A stretch of DNA of 29,668 nucleotides from DATGLE01 sp035294325 (GTDB lineage: Bacteria > Chloroflexota > Ktedonobacteria > Ktedonobacterales > Ktedonobacteraceae): contig DATGLE010000245.1 of NCBI GenBank assembly GCA_035294325.1, forward strand, positions 1 through 29,668. The letters run 5' to 3'. The notes beneath the pieces were generated by a model. The model was not told the origin of the DNA. It worked only from the letters and a program-made list of their open reading frames with translations, and did no database searches. Positions 9,101 through 16,400 of the stretch are shown here, piece by piece (within the stretch, counting starts at the first letter, position 1; each line of letters starts with the position of its first letter). Made by a program: the position numbers and the translations under genes.

Positions 9101-9407
9101 TGAGCGCCGTCTGACCGCCGAATGAGAGCAGGATGCCGTCGGGCCGCTCTCTGGCGATAATCTTTTCCACGAAAAAAGCAGTCACAGGCAGGAAGTAGAC
9201 TTTATCCGCCAGCAGCTTCGAGGTCTGAATGGTGGCGATATTGGGGTTGACGAGCACCGTTGAGATGCCCTCTTCGCGCAGGGCTTTAAGCGCCTGCGAG
9301 CCTGAATAGTCGAATTCGCCCGACTGCCCGATTTTTAAGGCCCCTGCCCCCAGTACCAGCACTTTGCGTAGTTTGTTCACAGTCTCTGCCATCTTTATCA
9401 AATCCAT
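6189..9407 (-). CDS. carB: Carbamoyl-phosphate synthase large subunit, CAD-like
   Basis: This subunit makes carbamoyl phosphate from bicarbonate, 2 ATP and ammonia channelled from CarA. At 1072 residues it has the full length, with two homologous ATP-grasp synthetase halves (about 1-550 and 550-935) and a C-terminal MGS-like allosteric domain (about 935-1072). The first half begins KVLVLGAGALKIGQSGEFDYSG and contains NPNIATIQTS, LADKVYFLP, CNMENMDPLGIHTGES and NARLSRSSALASKATGYPL. These resemble animal CAD more than E. coli CarB. The second half has VLGSGPYRIGSSVEFDW and NCNPETVSTDYDTS. The start is uncertain: ATG 9407 lacks a clear ribosome site, and ATG 9392 or a nearby GTG are alternatives. 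It follows carA by about 50 bp with two small hairpins. Confidence 0.97.
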   Translation of the reverse strand: MDLIKMAETVNKLRKVLVLGAGALKIGQSGEFDYSGSQALKALREEGISTVLVNPNIATIQTSKLLADKVYFLPVTAFFVEKIIARERPDGILLSFGGQTALNCGIDLFRNGALERYNVRILGTPISAIILTEDRQEFAQHLHSIDIPTPQSRSAETLEEALRIGEEIGFPVMVRAGFALGGQGSGIAQDPAHLERIVSGALAFAPQVLIEQYLHHYKEVEYEVVRDSYDNCITVCNMENMDPLGIHTGESIVLAPSQTLTNYEYHTLRAAAIKIVRSLDIVGECNVQFALNPRTSAYYVIEVNARLSRSSALASKATGYPLAYVAAKLALGYALTDLTNRVTGVTQACFEPSLDYLVVKIPRWDLEKFKGVDETIGTGMKSVGEVMGIGRTFEEAFQKAIRMLDLDFEGVTSEKAFSGDETARENIIRYLRRPTPKRMFALAIAMRHGIPVEEITEMTGIDPWFLYRIKHIVEAEQELEAGLELAPPQLLRLKQLGISDERIAALTGREAQEIRALRKQLGITPYIFQIDTLAGEFPSDTNYLYTTYNAQHNDVAPLGKDSVVVLGSGPYRIGSSVEFDWTCVSTVEALKRYNKRSIVINCNPETVSTDYDTSNRLYFEELTFERIADICEFESPDGVIVSVGGQTPNNRAKALQRYGFRLLGTDAANIDRAEDRSKFSALLDRLAIRQPAWDTFVDLEGLTRFAQRVGYPVLVRPSYVLSGSAMNVCYTQEDLEQYVREAAAVSPEYPVTVSKFMQKVREIEMDAVAQRGEIKAFIISEHIENAGVHSGDATIVLPPQTINERTQRRIEEVGRAIARALEITGPFNIQFLAQDNEVYVIETNLRASRTFPFISKVTGVNFIELFVDALFREEIPVVRMPALTFTAVKAPQFSFARLTGADPLLRVEMASTGEVACFGEDIEEAYIKAILATGGKIPAKGIFISLGGGDKKAKFLESARLLSTLGLPLYATEKTSAFLREHGIETTMLYKIHERKAPNVLDCFREHKVDLAINVVDVHDRQEVDDSYAMRRGAIDYNIPLFTKIKQARLFARALAQKDLATIPIKSWNEYC

Positions 9408-9426
9408 TGAAGAGGGTGTTTATAAA

Positions 9427-9471
9427 GTGGGGACACCCCACACCCCGGCAGGAGGTCTACCTCCCTCCTGC
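9427..9471 (-). promoter_or_regulatory. Two adjacent hairpins at the carA-carB junction
   Basis: A GCAGGAGG/CCTCCTGC stem (9448-9455 with 9464-9471) spans the carA stop codon, and a GTGGGG-ACA-CCCCAC palindrome (9427-9441) lies between it and the carB start. They could tune carA/carB stoichiometry or carB translation, since carB has no clear Shine-Dalgarno. There is no T-run, so termination is less likely. Confidence 0.45.
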
Positions 9472-10620
9472 ACCTCCCGTTTTTGATTGCACTCGCTCTA
9501 AGAAGTAGTCAAAGATCCATTCGGTATCCAGCGGGCCGGGCGTGGCCTCTGGATGAAATTGCACAGAGAGAAATGGAGAGTGGCTGTGCCGCATGCCTTC
9601 GTTGCTGCCATCGTTGGCGTTGACGAACCAGGGCGAAAAGCCAGGAGGCAGCACGCCCACGGCGAAGCTATGGTTTTGTGTGGTGATGTAGCAGCGCTTA
9701 TCTCCCTGCAAGAGACATGGCTGGTTCTGGCTGCGATGCCCAAATTTGAGCTTGTAGGTATCGCCGCCGGCGGCCAGCGCCAGCAATTGATGGCCCAGGC
9801 AGATGCCGAGCATGGGCACCTCGTGCTCAAGCGCTGTGCGGATGGTCTGGATCGTCTTCTGCGGCAGCTTCGGGTTGCCAGGGCCATTGGAGATCACGAT
9901 GCCGTCAAAGCTAAAGCCGCAGGATGGCGAGAAGAGGTCCCAGTCCCAGGGCACGATAACGACGCGCGCATTTCGCGCCAGCAGGCTGCGTGCAATATTG
10001 CGCTTCATACCGCAGTCGATGAGCGCGATGGTGATATCGCCGTCGCCCTCCTGCTTCACCTCTTTTACCGAGACCTGCGCTACCAGATTCTCAATATTGG
10101 GATCGTAGAACGGAATATCTTCATCGAAGACGATCTTGCCGAGCATCGAGCCATGTGTGCGAATATGCTGCGTAAGTCGGCGCGTATCTTTGATCTCTAA
10201 GGCGGGGATCTTCTCCTGCCGCAGCCACGTTCCCAGCGTCATTGTGCTCGATGCATGCGAGGGTGTATCGATATAATTAGAAACGATCAGCCCGGCGACA
10301 TGGATCCTATCATCTTCCCAGTAGGATTGCTCGGGTACGCCATAGTTGCCGATGATCGGATAGGTCATAACAAGGATCTGGCCTCTGAACGAGGCGTCGG
10401 TGAGCGCTTCGGGATAGCCAACCATGCCAGTTCCGAAGACGACCTCGCCGGCGGCGGCGCCATCGTAGCCAAAGGAGATCCCTTCAAAGCTCGTTCCATC
10501 CTCCAGTAGCAGCGTTCCCCTCCGCTGCTTGCCCCGGCGCTCGCCGGGCGGTGCCTCCGGCACAGGCTGATCTTGAATAAACAGATTGTGATGAGTCACA
10601 TGATTATACGTTGTTGCCAT
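9457..10620 (-). CDS. carA: Carbamoyl-phosphate synthase small (glutaminase) subunit, CAD-like
   Basis: This class I glutamine amidotransferase supplies ammonia to CarB. From ATG 10620 it is 387 residues. An N-terminal extension of about 34 residues precedes the conserved start GTLLLEDGTSFEG. The nucleophile is Cys274 in LGICLGHQ, with His356 and Glu358 in VQFHPEATPGP. Segments GTGMVGYPEALTD, NYGVP, QNQPCLL and NANDGSNEG are close to the GAT domain of animal CAD. ATG 10620 follows GGGAGTGAGA. The frame is open to an ATG at 10641, but that lies beside the terminator-like hairpin and has no ribosome site. Confidence 0.96.
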   Translation of the reverse strand: MATTYNHVTHHNLFIQDQPVPEAPPGERRGKQRRGTLLLEDGTSFEGISFGYDGAAAGEVVFGTGMVGYPEALTDASFRGQILVMTYPIIGNYGVPEQSYWEDDRIHVAGLIVSNYIDTPSHASSTMTLGTWLRQEKIPALEIKDTRRLTQHIRTHGSMLGKIVFDEDIPFYDPNIENLVAQVSVKEVKQEGDGDITIALIDCGMKRNIARSLLARNARVVIVPWDWDLFSPSCGFSFDGIVISNGPGNPKLPQKTIQTIRTALEHEVPMLGICLGHQLLALAAGGDTYKLKFGHRSQNQPCLLQGDKRCYITTQNHSFAVGVLPPGFSPWFVNANDGSNEGMRHSHSPFLSVQFHPEATPGPLDTEWIFDYFLERVQSKTGGAGGR

Positions 10621-10643
10621 TCTCACTCCCTGGACAGTCAAAA

Positions 10644-10711
10644 GCCCTGCAACGATAACAGACTCGCGTACCGCCAGCGGTGCGGTAAGCGTATCTGCAT
10701 CGTTGCAGGGC
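10644..10711 (-). terminator. Terminator-like hairpin between pyrB and carA
   Basis: Perfect 13-bp arms GCCCTGCAACGAT (10644-10656) and ATCGTTGCAGGGC (10699-10711) enclose a 42-nt loop that itself folds (GTACCGC against GCGGTAAG). In the minus direction the stem is followed by TTTT and then the carA ribosome site. It could partially end transcripts after pyrB or act as a second attenuation point. Confidence 0.65.
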
Positions 10712-10770
10712 GGAATTGAAGACAGTGCATTGTATCCTGGTGCTTATCATAATACCATATCACAGAATGC

Positions 10771-11763
10771 CTACACTTTTCCAAGCACCAGCGCCAGCAG
10801 CGCCATGCGGGTGTAGAGTCCATTTCTGATCTGTGAGCGCAGGTAGACCGCGCGCTCGTCCCCATCCACGGCCGGATCAACCGAGTTGACGCGGGGCAGC
10901 GGATCCATGAGGATCATATCGTGGCTCGCATACCTGTCGAGCAGCGCCGGCGTGACGACGAAGCTATCTTGCATGGCGGCGTGATACTCCTCCACCGAAG
11001 CGAAGCGCTCCTTCTGCACGCGCGTCCAGTACCAGAAGTGACAGCCGCGCGGGATGTCGCGCTCGCTGGTGATCTCGATGATGTTCAGGCCGCGCGCGTT
11101 CAGGTAGCGGAACTCGTCTCGCGAAAGCTGTAACTGTCGCGGCGAAAGCAGGTAGACGGTGTTGTTTTCGAAGAGCGAGAGTCCACGCATCAGCGAGTGT
11201 AGCGTGCGACTGTTGAGCGGATCGCCGGCCAGCAGGCCGACCAGATGATCGAGCCGGCCAAAGCGTTCGTAGAGCGTGTAGAGATCGAGTAGCGTCTGGG
11301 TTGGATGCTCGTTACTGCCATCGCCGGCGTTAATCACGGGAACTGCCCTGGCAGTTTCGGCGGCCAGCTTCGCCGAGCCAGCGAGCGGGTGTCGCAGCAC
11401 CAGCGCATTCGAATAAGCCTCGAAGACGCGAATGGTATCCTCAAAGGATTCTCCTTTGGAGACCGATGATACGCTGGCCGGATTCTGTATCTCGATAGTC
11501 TGCCCGCCGAGCCTTTTGACTGCTGCGGCGAACGAGCCAAAGGTGCGGCTGGATGGCTCGAAGAAGAGCAGTGAGACAAGCATGCCGGCCAGCAGGTGCG
11601 ACGACGTACCATTGACGGCGATTCGCTTCATGTCGCCGGTTAAAGCGAAAAGGATGCGCAGATCGTGCGGAGAAAACTGGTCGAATGAAACGATGTCTTT
11701 GCCACGAAAATCGCCATCGATTTTGCTGAGTTCGTATTGTGGACGAGAGAGTACCTGACTCAT
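10771..11763 (-). CDS. pyrB: Aspartate carbamoyltransferase catalytic chain
   Basis: This enzyme transfers the carbamoyl group to aspartate in the committed step. The protein is 330 residues. The carbamoyl-phosphate loop is FEPSSRTF (about 68-75; Ser in place of the common Thr in S-T-R-T). Other active-site segments are VLRHP, INAGDGSNEHPTQ (HPTQ about 153-156), TRVQKERF and MDPLPRVN. FGSFAAAVKRLGG and NGLYTRMALLALVLGK again resemble the ATCase domain of animal CAD. No regulatory pyrI gene is seen. ATG 11763 follows AGGAGG at 5-nt spacing. It is the first gene after the attenuator. Confidence 0.97.
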   Translation of the reverse strand: MSQVLSRPQYELSKIDGDFRGKDIVSFDQFSPHDLRILFALTGDMKRIAVNGTSSHLLAGMLVSLLFFEPSSRTFGSFAAAVKRLGGQTIEIQNPASVSSVSKGESFEDTIRVFEAYSNALVLRHPLAGSAKLAAETARAVPVINAGDGSNEHPTQTLLDLYTLYERFGRLDHLVGLLAGDPLNSRTLHSLMRGLSLFENNTVYLLSPRQLQLSRDEFRYLNARGLNIIEITSERDIPRGCHFWYWTRVQKERFASVEEYHAAMQDSFVVTPALLDRYASHDMILMDPLPRVNSVDPAVDGDERAVYLRSQIRNGLYTRMALLALVLGKV

Positions 11764-12119
11764 AGAGCCTCCTGTATCATTTGCGAGCTAACTATAACAA
11801 CAGGTTGACAGGTCATCGGTTCATTATCCGCTGCCCGGCAGGGCCGGCTGGATCGCCCTTCAGTGATGCTTCAGGGCAAAAAAAATTCCTCACCCCCGAA
11901 TCAACGGGGTGAGGAAAAATAGAATTCCTGAAAGATGGCACCTGGCCCATTCTGTCCTTTGTGGGTGAGGCAAATATCCCTCCCGCGTGCGCGTTGTATC
12001 GCCTGTATCCAGCAATGTAAGACCATGACGTTTCAATCCTCAGCGGTTACGATGAACGGCTGCTACGCCTGCACTTTGGTGAACAGGCCAGGTATGTACA
12101 GGGAAATTGTTCTCAAATT
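11764..12119 (-). promoter_or_regulatory. pyr operon leader, about 355 nt, probable attenuation control
   Basis: The transcribed leader between the promoter and pyrB holds no convincing gene. It contains an intrinsic terminator near its 3' part. Upstream, CCTCACCC (about 11963-11971) repeats the 5' arm of the terminator and can also pair with its 3' arm, while GGGAGGG (about 11979-11985) could pair with either CCTCACCC copy. A segment AACC-GCTGA-GGATT (about 12037-12050) is only loosely like a PyrR-binding loop. The controlling ligand or protein is therefore unknown. Downstream of the terminator, small GC hairpins precede the pyrB ribosome site. Confidence 0.6.
11878..11916 (-). terminator. 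Intrinsic terminator / attenuator in the pyr leader
   Basis: An 11-bp perfect stem (TTCCTCACCCC, 11886-11896, with GGGGTGAGGAA, 11906-11916) and a 9-nt loop are followed in the minus direction by eight T residues (11878-11885). It lies about 115 nt before pyrB and about 200 nt after the promoter, the classic place for a transcription attenuator. Confidence 0.9.
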
Positions 12120-12125
12120 GCTACG

Positions 12126-12154
12126 ATTATACCTGCTGCTCGCTCAAAAGTCAA
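12126..12154 (-). promoter_or_regulatory. Sigma-70 type promoter of the pyr operon
   Basis: In minus sense, TTGACT (-35, 12149-12154) and a perfect TATAAT (-10, 12126-12131) are separated by exactly 17 bp. The expected start is near 12119. Nothing but the long leader separates it from pyrB. Confidence 0.88.
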
Positions 12155-12216
12155 GGGTAAATTCACCCTGTTACAGGGCTTTTCGATTCTTGAAAGGCAC
12201 ATATCGCGACTGCGTT

Positions 12217-12287
12217 GCTCCCAGGTGGGAATAATGAGCGGGCGCGCGGCTGATCCACGCGCCCGCTCATTATTCCCACCTGGGAGC
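12217..12287. repeat. Long perfect palindrome (30-bp arms, 11-nt loop)
   Basis: Arms 12217-12246 and 12258-12287 match perfectly. It lies between the 3' end of the FKBP gene and the pyr promoter, next to a short exact palindrome GCTCGCTAGCGAGC (12293-12306). It probably insulates the two minus-strand units, although no T-run is present. Confidence 0.9.
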
Positions 12288-12349
12288 GTGAGGCTCGCTA
12301 GCGAGCTTTGTGCGTCAATGGCTTCGGAATGGTAAAGCTCTGCGCGCTG

Positions 12350-13111
12350 TTATTGAACAAGGACCGCCGTGACATCGAAAATCAAGGTCGCGTTGGGTGG
12401 GATGGTCGGCGGCGCTCCCTGCGCTCCGTAGGCCAGCGCAGCCGGGATGATGAGGCGGCGCGTGCCGCCGGCCTGAATGCCGATCAGCCCTTCGTTCCAG
12501 CCCTGGATGACCTGGGCAGTGCCCAGAGGCGCGACCTTGAACGGCGTGCCGCCGTGGTCATAGGAGCTATCGAACTTTTTGCCATTGCTCTCCAGCCAGC
12601 CAGTATACTCTACCATTACAGTGCTGCCCTTTTTGGCCGCCGGACCGGAACCAACTTTGATATCGATATATTTGAGTCCATCTGCCAGCGTGACCGTCTT
12701 GCCCGTCGCTGGCGGCGGCGTTGCGGGACCGGCCGAGGGGATGCTAGAACCAGCGAAAGCTGTCTGCTCCCCACGCACAATAGCGGTGGCCGACGCCTGC
12801 GCGTTCGCCGTCGCAGTCGCGCGAGCCAGCGCCGTTCCGGTGGCGTCGGCGTGCGCGGTGCTCGTCGCATGAACGTTAGCGGTAGCCGTGGCGTGCGCGT
12901 TCGCCGTCGCTTGCTGGCGTGCGTTATATTGTTGATACTGCCAGTAAGCCAGGCCGATCAGGCCGATGAGTATGAGGGCGACGATGCTGGCCGTGATTGT
13001 TCGTTGCCGGCGCTTTCGACGTTCCAGGCGCTGTAGACGCTCTTGCTGGCGCTGTCCGGGTCGATGGCGTTTCGCTGTCGAGTTTTTGGGATCCTTTGCG
13101 GTTTGCGTCAT
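12350..13111 (-). CDS. Membrane-anchored FKBP-type peptidyl-prolyl cis-trans isomerase
   Basis: The 253-residue protein has a very basic cytoplasmic N-terminus (1-38), one membrane segment (about 39-59, ITASIVALILIGLIGLAYW), an Ala/Thr/Asn-rich low-complexity stalk (about 67-115) and a C-terminal FKBP domain (about 143-253). FKBP active-site residues are present: VEYTGW, KKFDSS, VIQGWNEGL, LAYGAQG and the final LIFDV. It should therefore be active in proline isomerisation outside the membrane, assisting folding of exported proteins. It has no signal-peptidase site, so it is a type II anchored protein. AGGAG lies about 12 nt before the ATG, which is rather far. It is divergent from the Tricorn gene. 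Confidence 0.93.
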   Translation of the reverse strand: MTQTAKDPKNSTAKRHRPGQRQQERLQRLERRKRRQRTITASIVALILIGLIGLAYWQYQQYNARQQATANAHATATANVHATSTAHADATGTALARATATANAQASATAIVRGEQTAFAGSSIPSAGPATPPPATGKTVTLADGLKYIDIKVGSGPAAKKGSTVMVEYTGWLESNGKKFDSSYDHGGTPFKVAPLGTAQVIQGWNEGLIGIQAGGTRRLIIPAALAYGAQGAPPTIPPNATLIFDVTAVLVQ

Positions 13112-13138
13112 AGCAACGCGTTCTCCTCTTAATCAAAT

Positions 13139-13169
13139 CGTTATAATAACGTTCTTTTGGATTATAGCA
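13139..13169 (-). promoter_or_regulatory. Probable promoter of the FKBP gene with an adjacent palindrome
   Basis: In minus sense an extended -10 TGCTATAAT is visible (TATAAT at 13161-13166); the -35 match is poor. The palindrome CGTTATTATAACG (13139-13151) lies just downstream, overlapping the expected transcription start, where a repressor could bind. Confidence 0.55.
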
Positions 13170-13226
13170 AGTCGAGATTATCACTGTTCCCGATTTTTGG
13201 CAAGAGAGCATGGCTATGCAAGCAGA

Positions 13227-13362
13227 AAGACGACCAGGAGGTCAGAGGGGTAGCAAGACGACCAGGAGGTCAGAGGGGTAGCAAGACGACCGCAAGGGTC
13301 GTCTCTACATGTCGTGCGCACCGATGTCCATAAAATGGAGAGACGACCCTTGCGGTCGTCTT
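13227..13362. repeat. Tandem and inverted GACGACC repeat cluster
   Basis: Two identical 28-bp direct copies (13227-13254, 13255-13282) begin with AAGACGACC. They run into a 24-bp arm (13283-13306) that recurs inverted at 13339-13362. Each arm is itself a hairpin, GACGACC-GCAA-GGTCGTC in outline, with a GNRA-like loop. The cluster fills the space between the divergent FKBP and Tricorn promoters. It looks like a REP/BIME-type mobile palindrome family. Confidence 0.85.
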
Positions 13363-13387
13363 TAATCTGTCTTCCCCCTGACTGCTC

Positions 13388-13416
13388 TCGACACGATTCT
13401 ACACGTGTGCTACAAT
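13388..13416 (+). promoter_or_regulatory. Promoter of the Tricorn gene
   Basis: TCGACA (13388-13393) and TACAAT (13411-13416) are separated by 17 bp, each one mismatch from consensus. The predicted start near 13423 puts the ATG at 13415 outside the transcript and supports ATG 13445. Confidence 0.75.
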
Positions 13417-13444
13417 GTCGTCCAATAGAAGAAGGGGAGGCAAG

Positions 13445-16400
13445 ATGCCAGCTCAGGGATATGTCCGGTTCCCGACCATCTATCAAGACCGCATTGTTTT
13501 CGTTGCCGAGGACGATCTGTGGCAGGTTTCAGACGCGGGCGGACGCGCCGAACGCCTGACTGCCGGAGTGGGCAGGGCCAGCCATCCCCATTTTTCACCC
13601 GATGGTCAATGGTTAGCCTTTGTCGGCCATGAAGAAAGCCCTGGCGAAGTCTATATAATGCCGGCATCGGGTGGCCGCTCTCAGCGCCTCACCTTTCAAG
13701 GCGATTCTGGCTGCCGCGTCCTCGGCTGGTCGCCTGACGGCACGACGATCCTCTATGCCAGCAGCGCCGGGCAATTTACCCATCAATACAAGGTAATCTA
13801 TGCCGTCGATCCCCAGAATGGTCACATCCAGCAATTGCCCCTCGGTCCCGCGAACGCCATCTCTTACGGCCCCAACGGAGGCGTTGTTCTGGGGCGCAAT
13901 ATCGATGAACCAGCATATTGGAAGCGCTATCGCGGCGGCCGGGTAGGACATCTGTGGTGCGATGCCAGCGGCGATGGCACGTTTCAACGCCTGCTGCACC
14001 TCTCCGGCAACCTTGCTGATCCCTGCTGGGTGGGAGAGCGCATCTATTTCCTCTCCGATCATGAGGGTATCGGCAACCTTTACTCCTGCACGCCGTGGGG
14101 TGAGGACCTGCGCCGCCATAGCAGCCAGCAGGACTTCTACGCGCGCCACCTCTCAAGTGATGGGCGGCGCCTGGTCTTTCAGGCCGGCGCCGAACTGTAT
14201 CTTTTCGACCCGGCTGCCGAAGAGACGCGGCGCCTGGATGTCATCCTGCCCAGCCAGCGCACGCAGCTTAATCGCAAGTTCGTCCCGGCTGAATACTACC
14301 TTGATAGCATCGCGCTGCATCCCCAGGGCTATGCCACGGCCATCACCACGCGCGGCAAAGCCTTCGCCATGAGCAACTGGGAGGGCGCTGTGCTGCAATA
14401 TGGCGAGCCGGACGGTGTGCGCTATCGCTTCCTGGAATGGCTCAACAATGGACGGCGCCTCGTTGCGGTGTGCGATCAGCCAGGAAAAGATGCGCTGGTC
14501 ATCTTCGATCCCGATAGTGCCGGTAAGCCCGAAACCATAGTGGATATCGAGTTCGGGCGCCCGCTCGAAACGGCGGTCTCGCCCATCGATGACGCTATCG
14601 CCATTGCCAACCATCGCAATGAACTCATCGTCATCGATATAGAGAATCAGCGCTATGGCCTGCTTGATCACAGCGAATACGGCCCCATCTATGATCTTGC
14701 CTGGTCGCCCGATGGGCGCTGGCTTGCCTACAGCTTCGCCACCAGCAACCAGCAGCGCGCTATCAAGCTCGGCAGCATGGATAGCGGGGAAACGTATTTC
14801 GCCACGAAACCCGTGCTGGAAGATGTCTCGCCCGCTTTCGATCCAGATGGCAAGTATCTCTATTTCCTGGGATACCGCTCCTTCAGTCCTGTACGCGATA
14901 TGCTCCAATTCGAGTGGAGCTTTCCCCGTGGCATACTGCCCTACGCGATCACGCTGCGCCGCGACCTGCACTCGCCCTTTCACAGCGAATCAAAATTGCT
15001 GCCAGGCAAAACTGAGAATGGCGCTAAGAAGTCAGAGGCAGCCAGCGAGAAGAATGGATCTGACAAGAACGGGGAAACGGCGCCGGAGGATGAGCGCGCG
15101 GAGGAAGAGGAGACCGCCAGGTCAGAGCCATCATTCGCTATCGATCTGGAGGGTATTACCGAGCGCGTTATACCCTTCCCGGTAGGCGAGGCCCGCTACG
15201 CTGCTGTACGTGCGATACGCGGCAAGGCGCTCTTCCTGATATTTCCTATACCCCCTGTATCCTCGGACGATTACCCGCTTCGTGGCTGGATCGAGAGCTA
15301 TGATCTTGAAAACCAGAAGAACGAAAGGCTCATCGAGAATGTCAACGACTTCACCCTTTCGCGCGACTACAAATGGCTGCTCTATCGCTCGCGCCAACGT
15401 TTACGCGTCTTGAAGGCCGGCGAGAAGCCGCCACGCGAAGGCAATGATCACCCGGGCCGTGAAAGCGGCTGGCTCGACCTGAGCCGTGTGAAGGTCTCGG
15501 TTCAGCCGGAGGCCGAATGGAAGCAGATGTTTGCCGAGGCATGGCGTTTGCAGCGCGAGCACTTCTGGGACGAGGATATGTCCGGCGTCGACTGGGACGC
15601 GATCTACGCGCAGTACGCACCGCTGCTTGAACGCGTCGGTTCGCGCTCGGAGCTTTCGGACCTCATTCACGAACTGCAAGGCGAACTGGGGACCTCGCAT
15701 GCCTACGAAGGCGGTGGCGACTATCGCCAGGGACGCAACTATTACCAGGGCTTTCTGGGCGTCGATTGGCGCTACGATGCTGCGGCGCAGCGCTATCGCG
15801 TCGCGCGTATCATCAAGGGCGACCCGACCGACAAAGAGGCAACCTCTCCGCTGACTGCGCCGGGTCTCAATATAAGCGTGGGCGATGCAGTGATCGCTGT
15901 CAATGGGCAGCGCGTTAGCCCGCAGCGCAGCCCCCAGTCCTTGCTCGTCAATCAAGCGGGCTGCGAGGTACAACTGACCATCGAGGCGGCGGAAACGAAG
16001 GAGACGCGCAGCGTCACGGTGACGGCTATCTCGCGCTCCGAGGAGATGGCCGCGCGCTACCGCGATCAGGTTGAGCGTAATCGCTGCATGGTGCATGAGA
16101 AATCGGGGAATCGCGTGGGCTACATCCATGTCCCGGACATGAAAGTACACGGTTTCGCCGAATTCCACCGCAGCTACCTTGTCGAGTTCGATTTTCCCGC
16201 GCTGATTATCGATGTGCGCTGGAATCGCGGCGGCAATATCTCGGGGCTATTGCTGGAGAAGCTGGCGCGCCGTCGCATTGGCTATAAATTTCCGCGCTGG
16301 GGTCAGCCGAGGCCATACCCGCCGGAGTCACCGCGCGGCCCGATGGTCGCGTTGACCAACGAATATACCAGTTCGGACGGCGACATCTTCAGCCACTGCT

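Noticed and set aside
7995..9125. Long plus-strand open frame opposite carB
   Set aside because: It is antisense to strongly conserved carB sequence, with no recognisable protein features.
12037..12050. PyrR-binding-loop-like AACC-GCTGA-GGATT in the pyr leader
   Set aside because: It lacks the invariant second-position G of the loop and the conserved flanks, so it is not called as a PyrR site.
12030..12066. Sequence starting GTTTCAATCC and ending CTGCTAC inside the pyr leader, resembling a CRISPR repeat
   Set aside because: Only one copy is present, with no spaced second copy and no cas gene; it lies in transcribed leader and is most likely chance.
11935..12234. Plus-strand frame of 99 codons across the pyr leader
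   Set aside because: It runs antisense to the promoter and leader and enters a palindrome; no ribosome site is seen.
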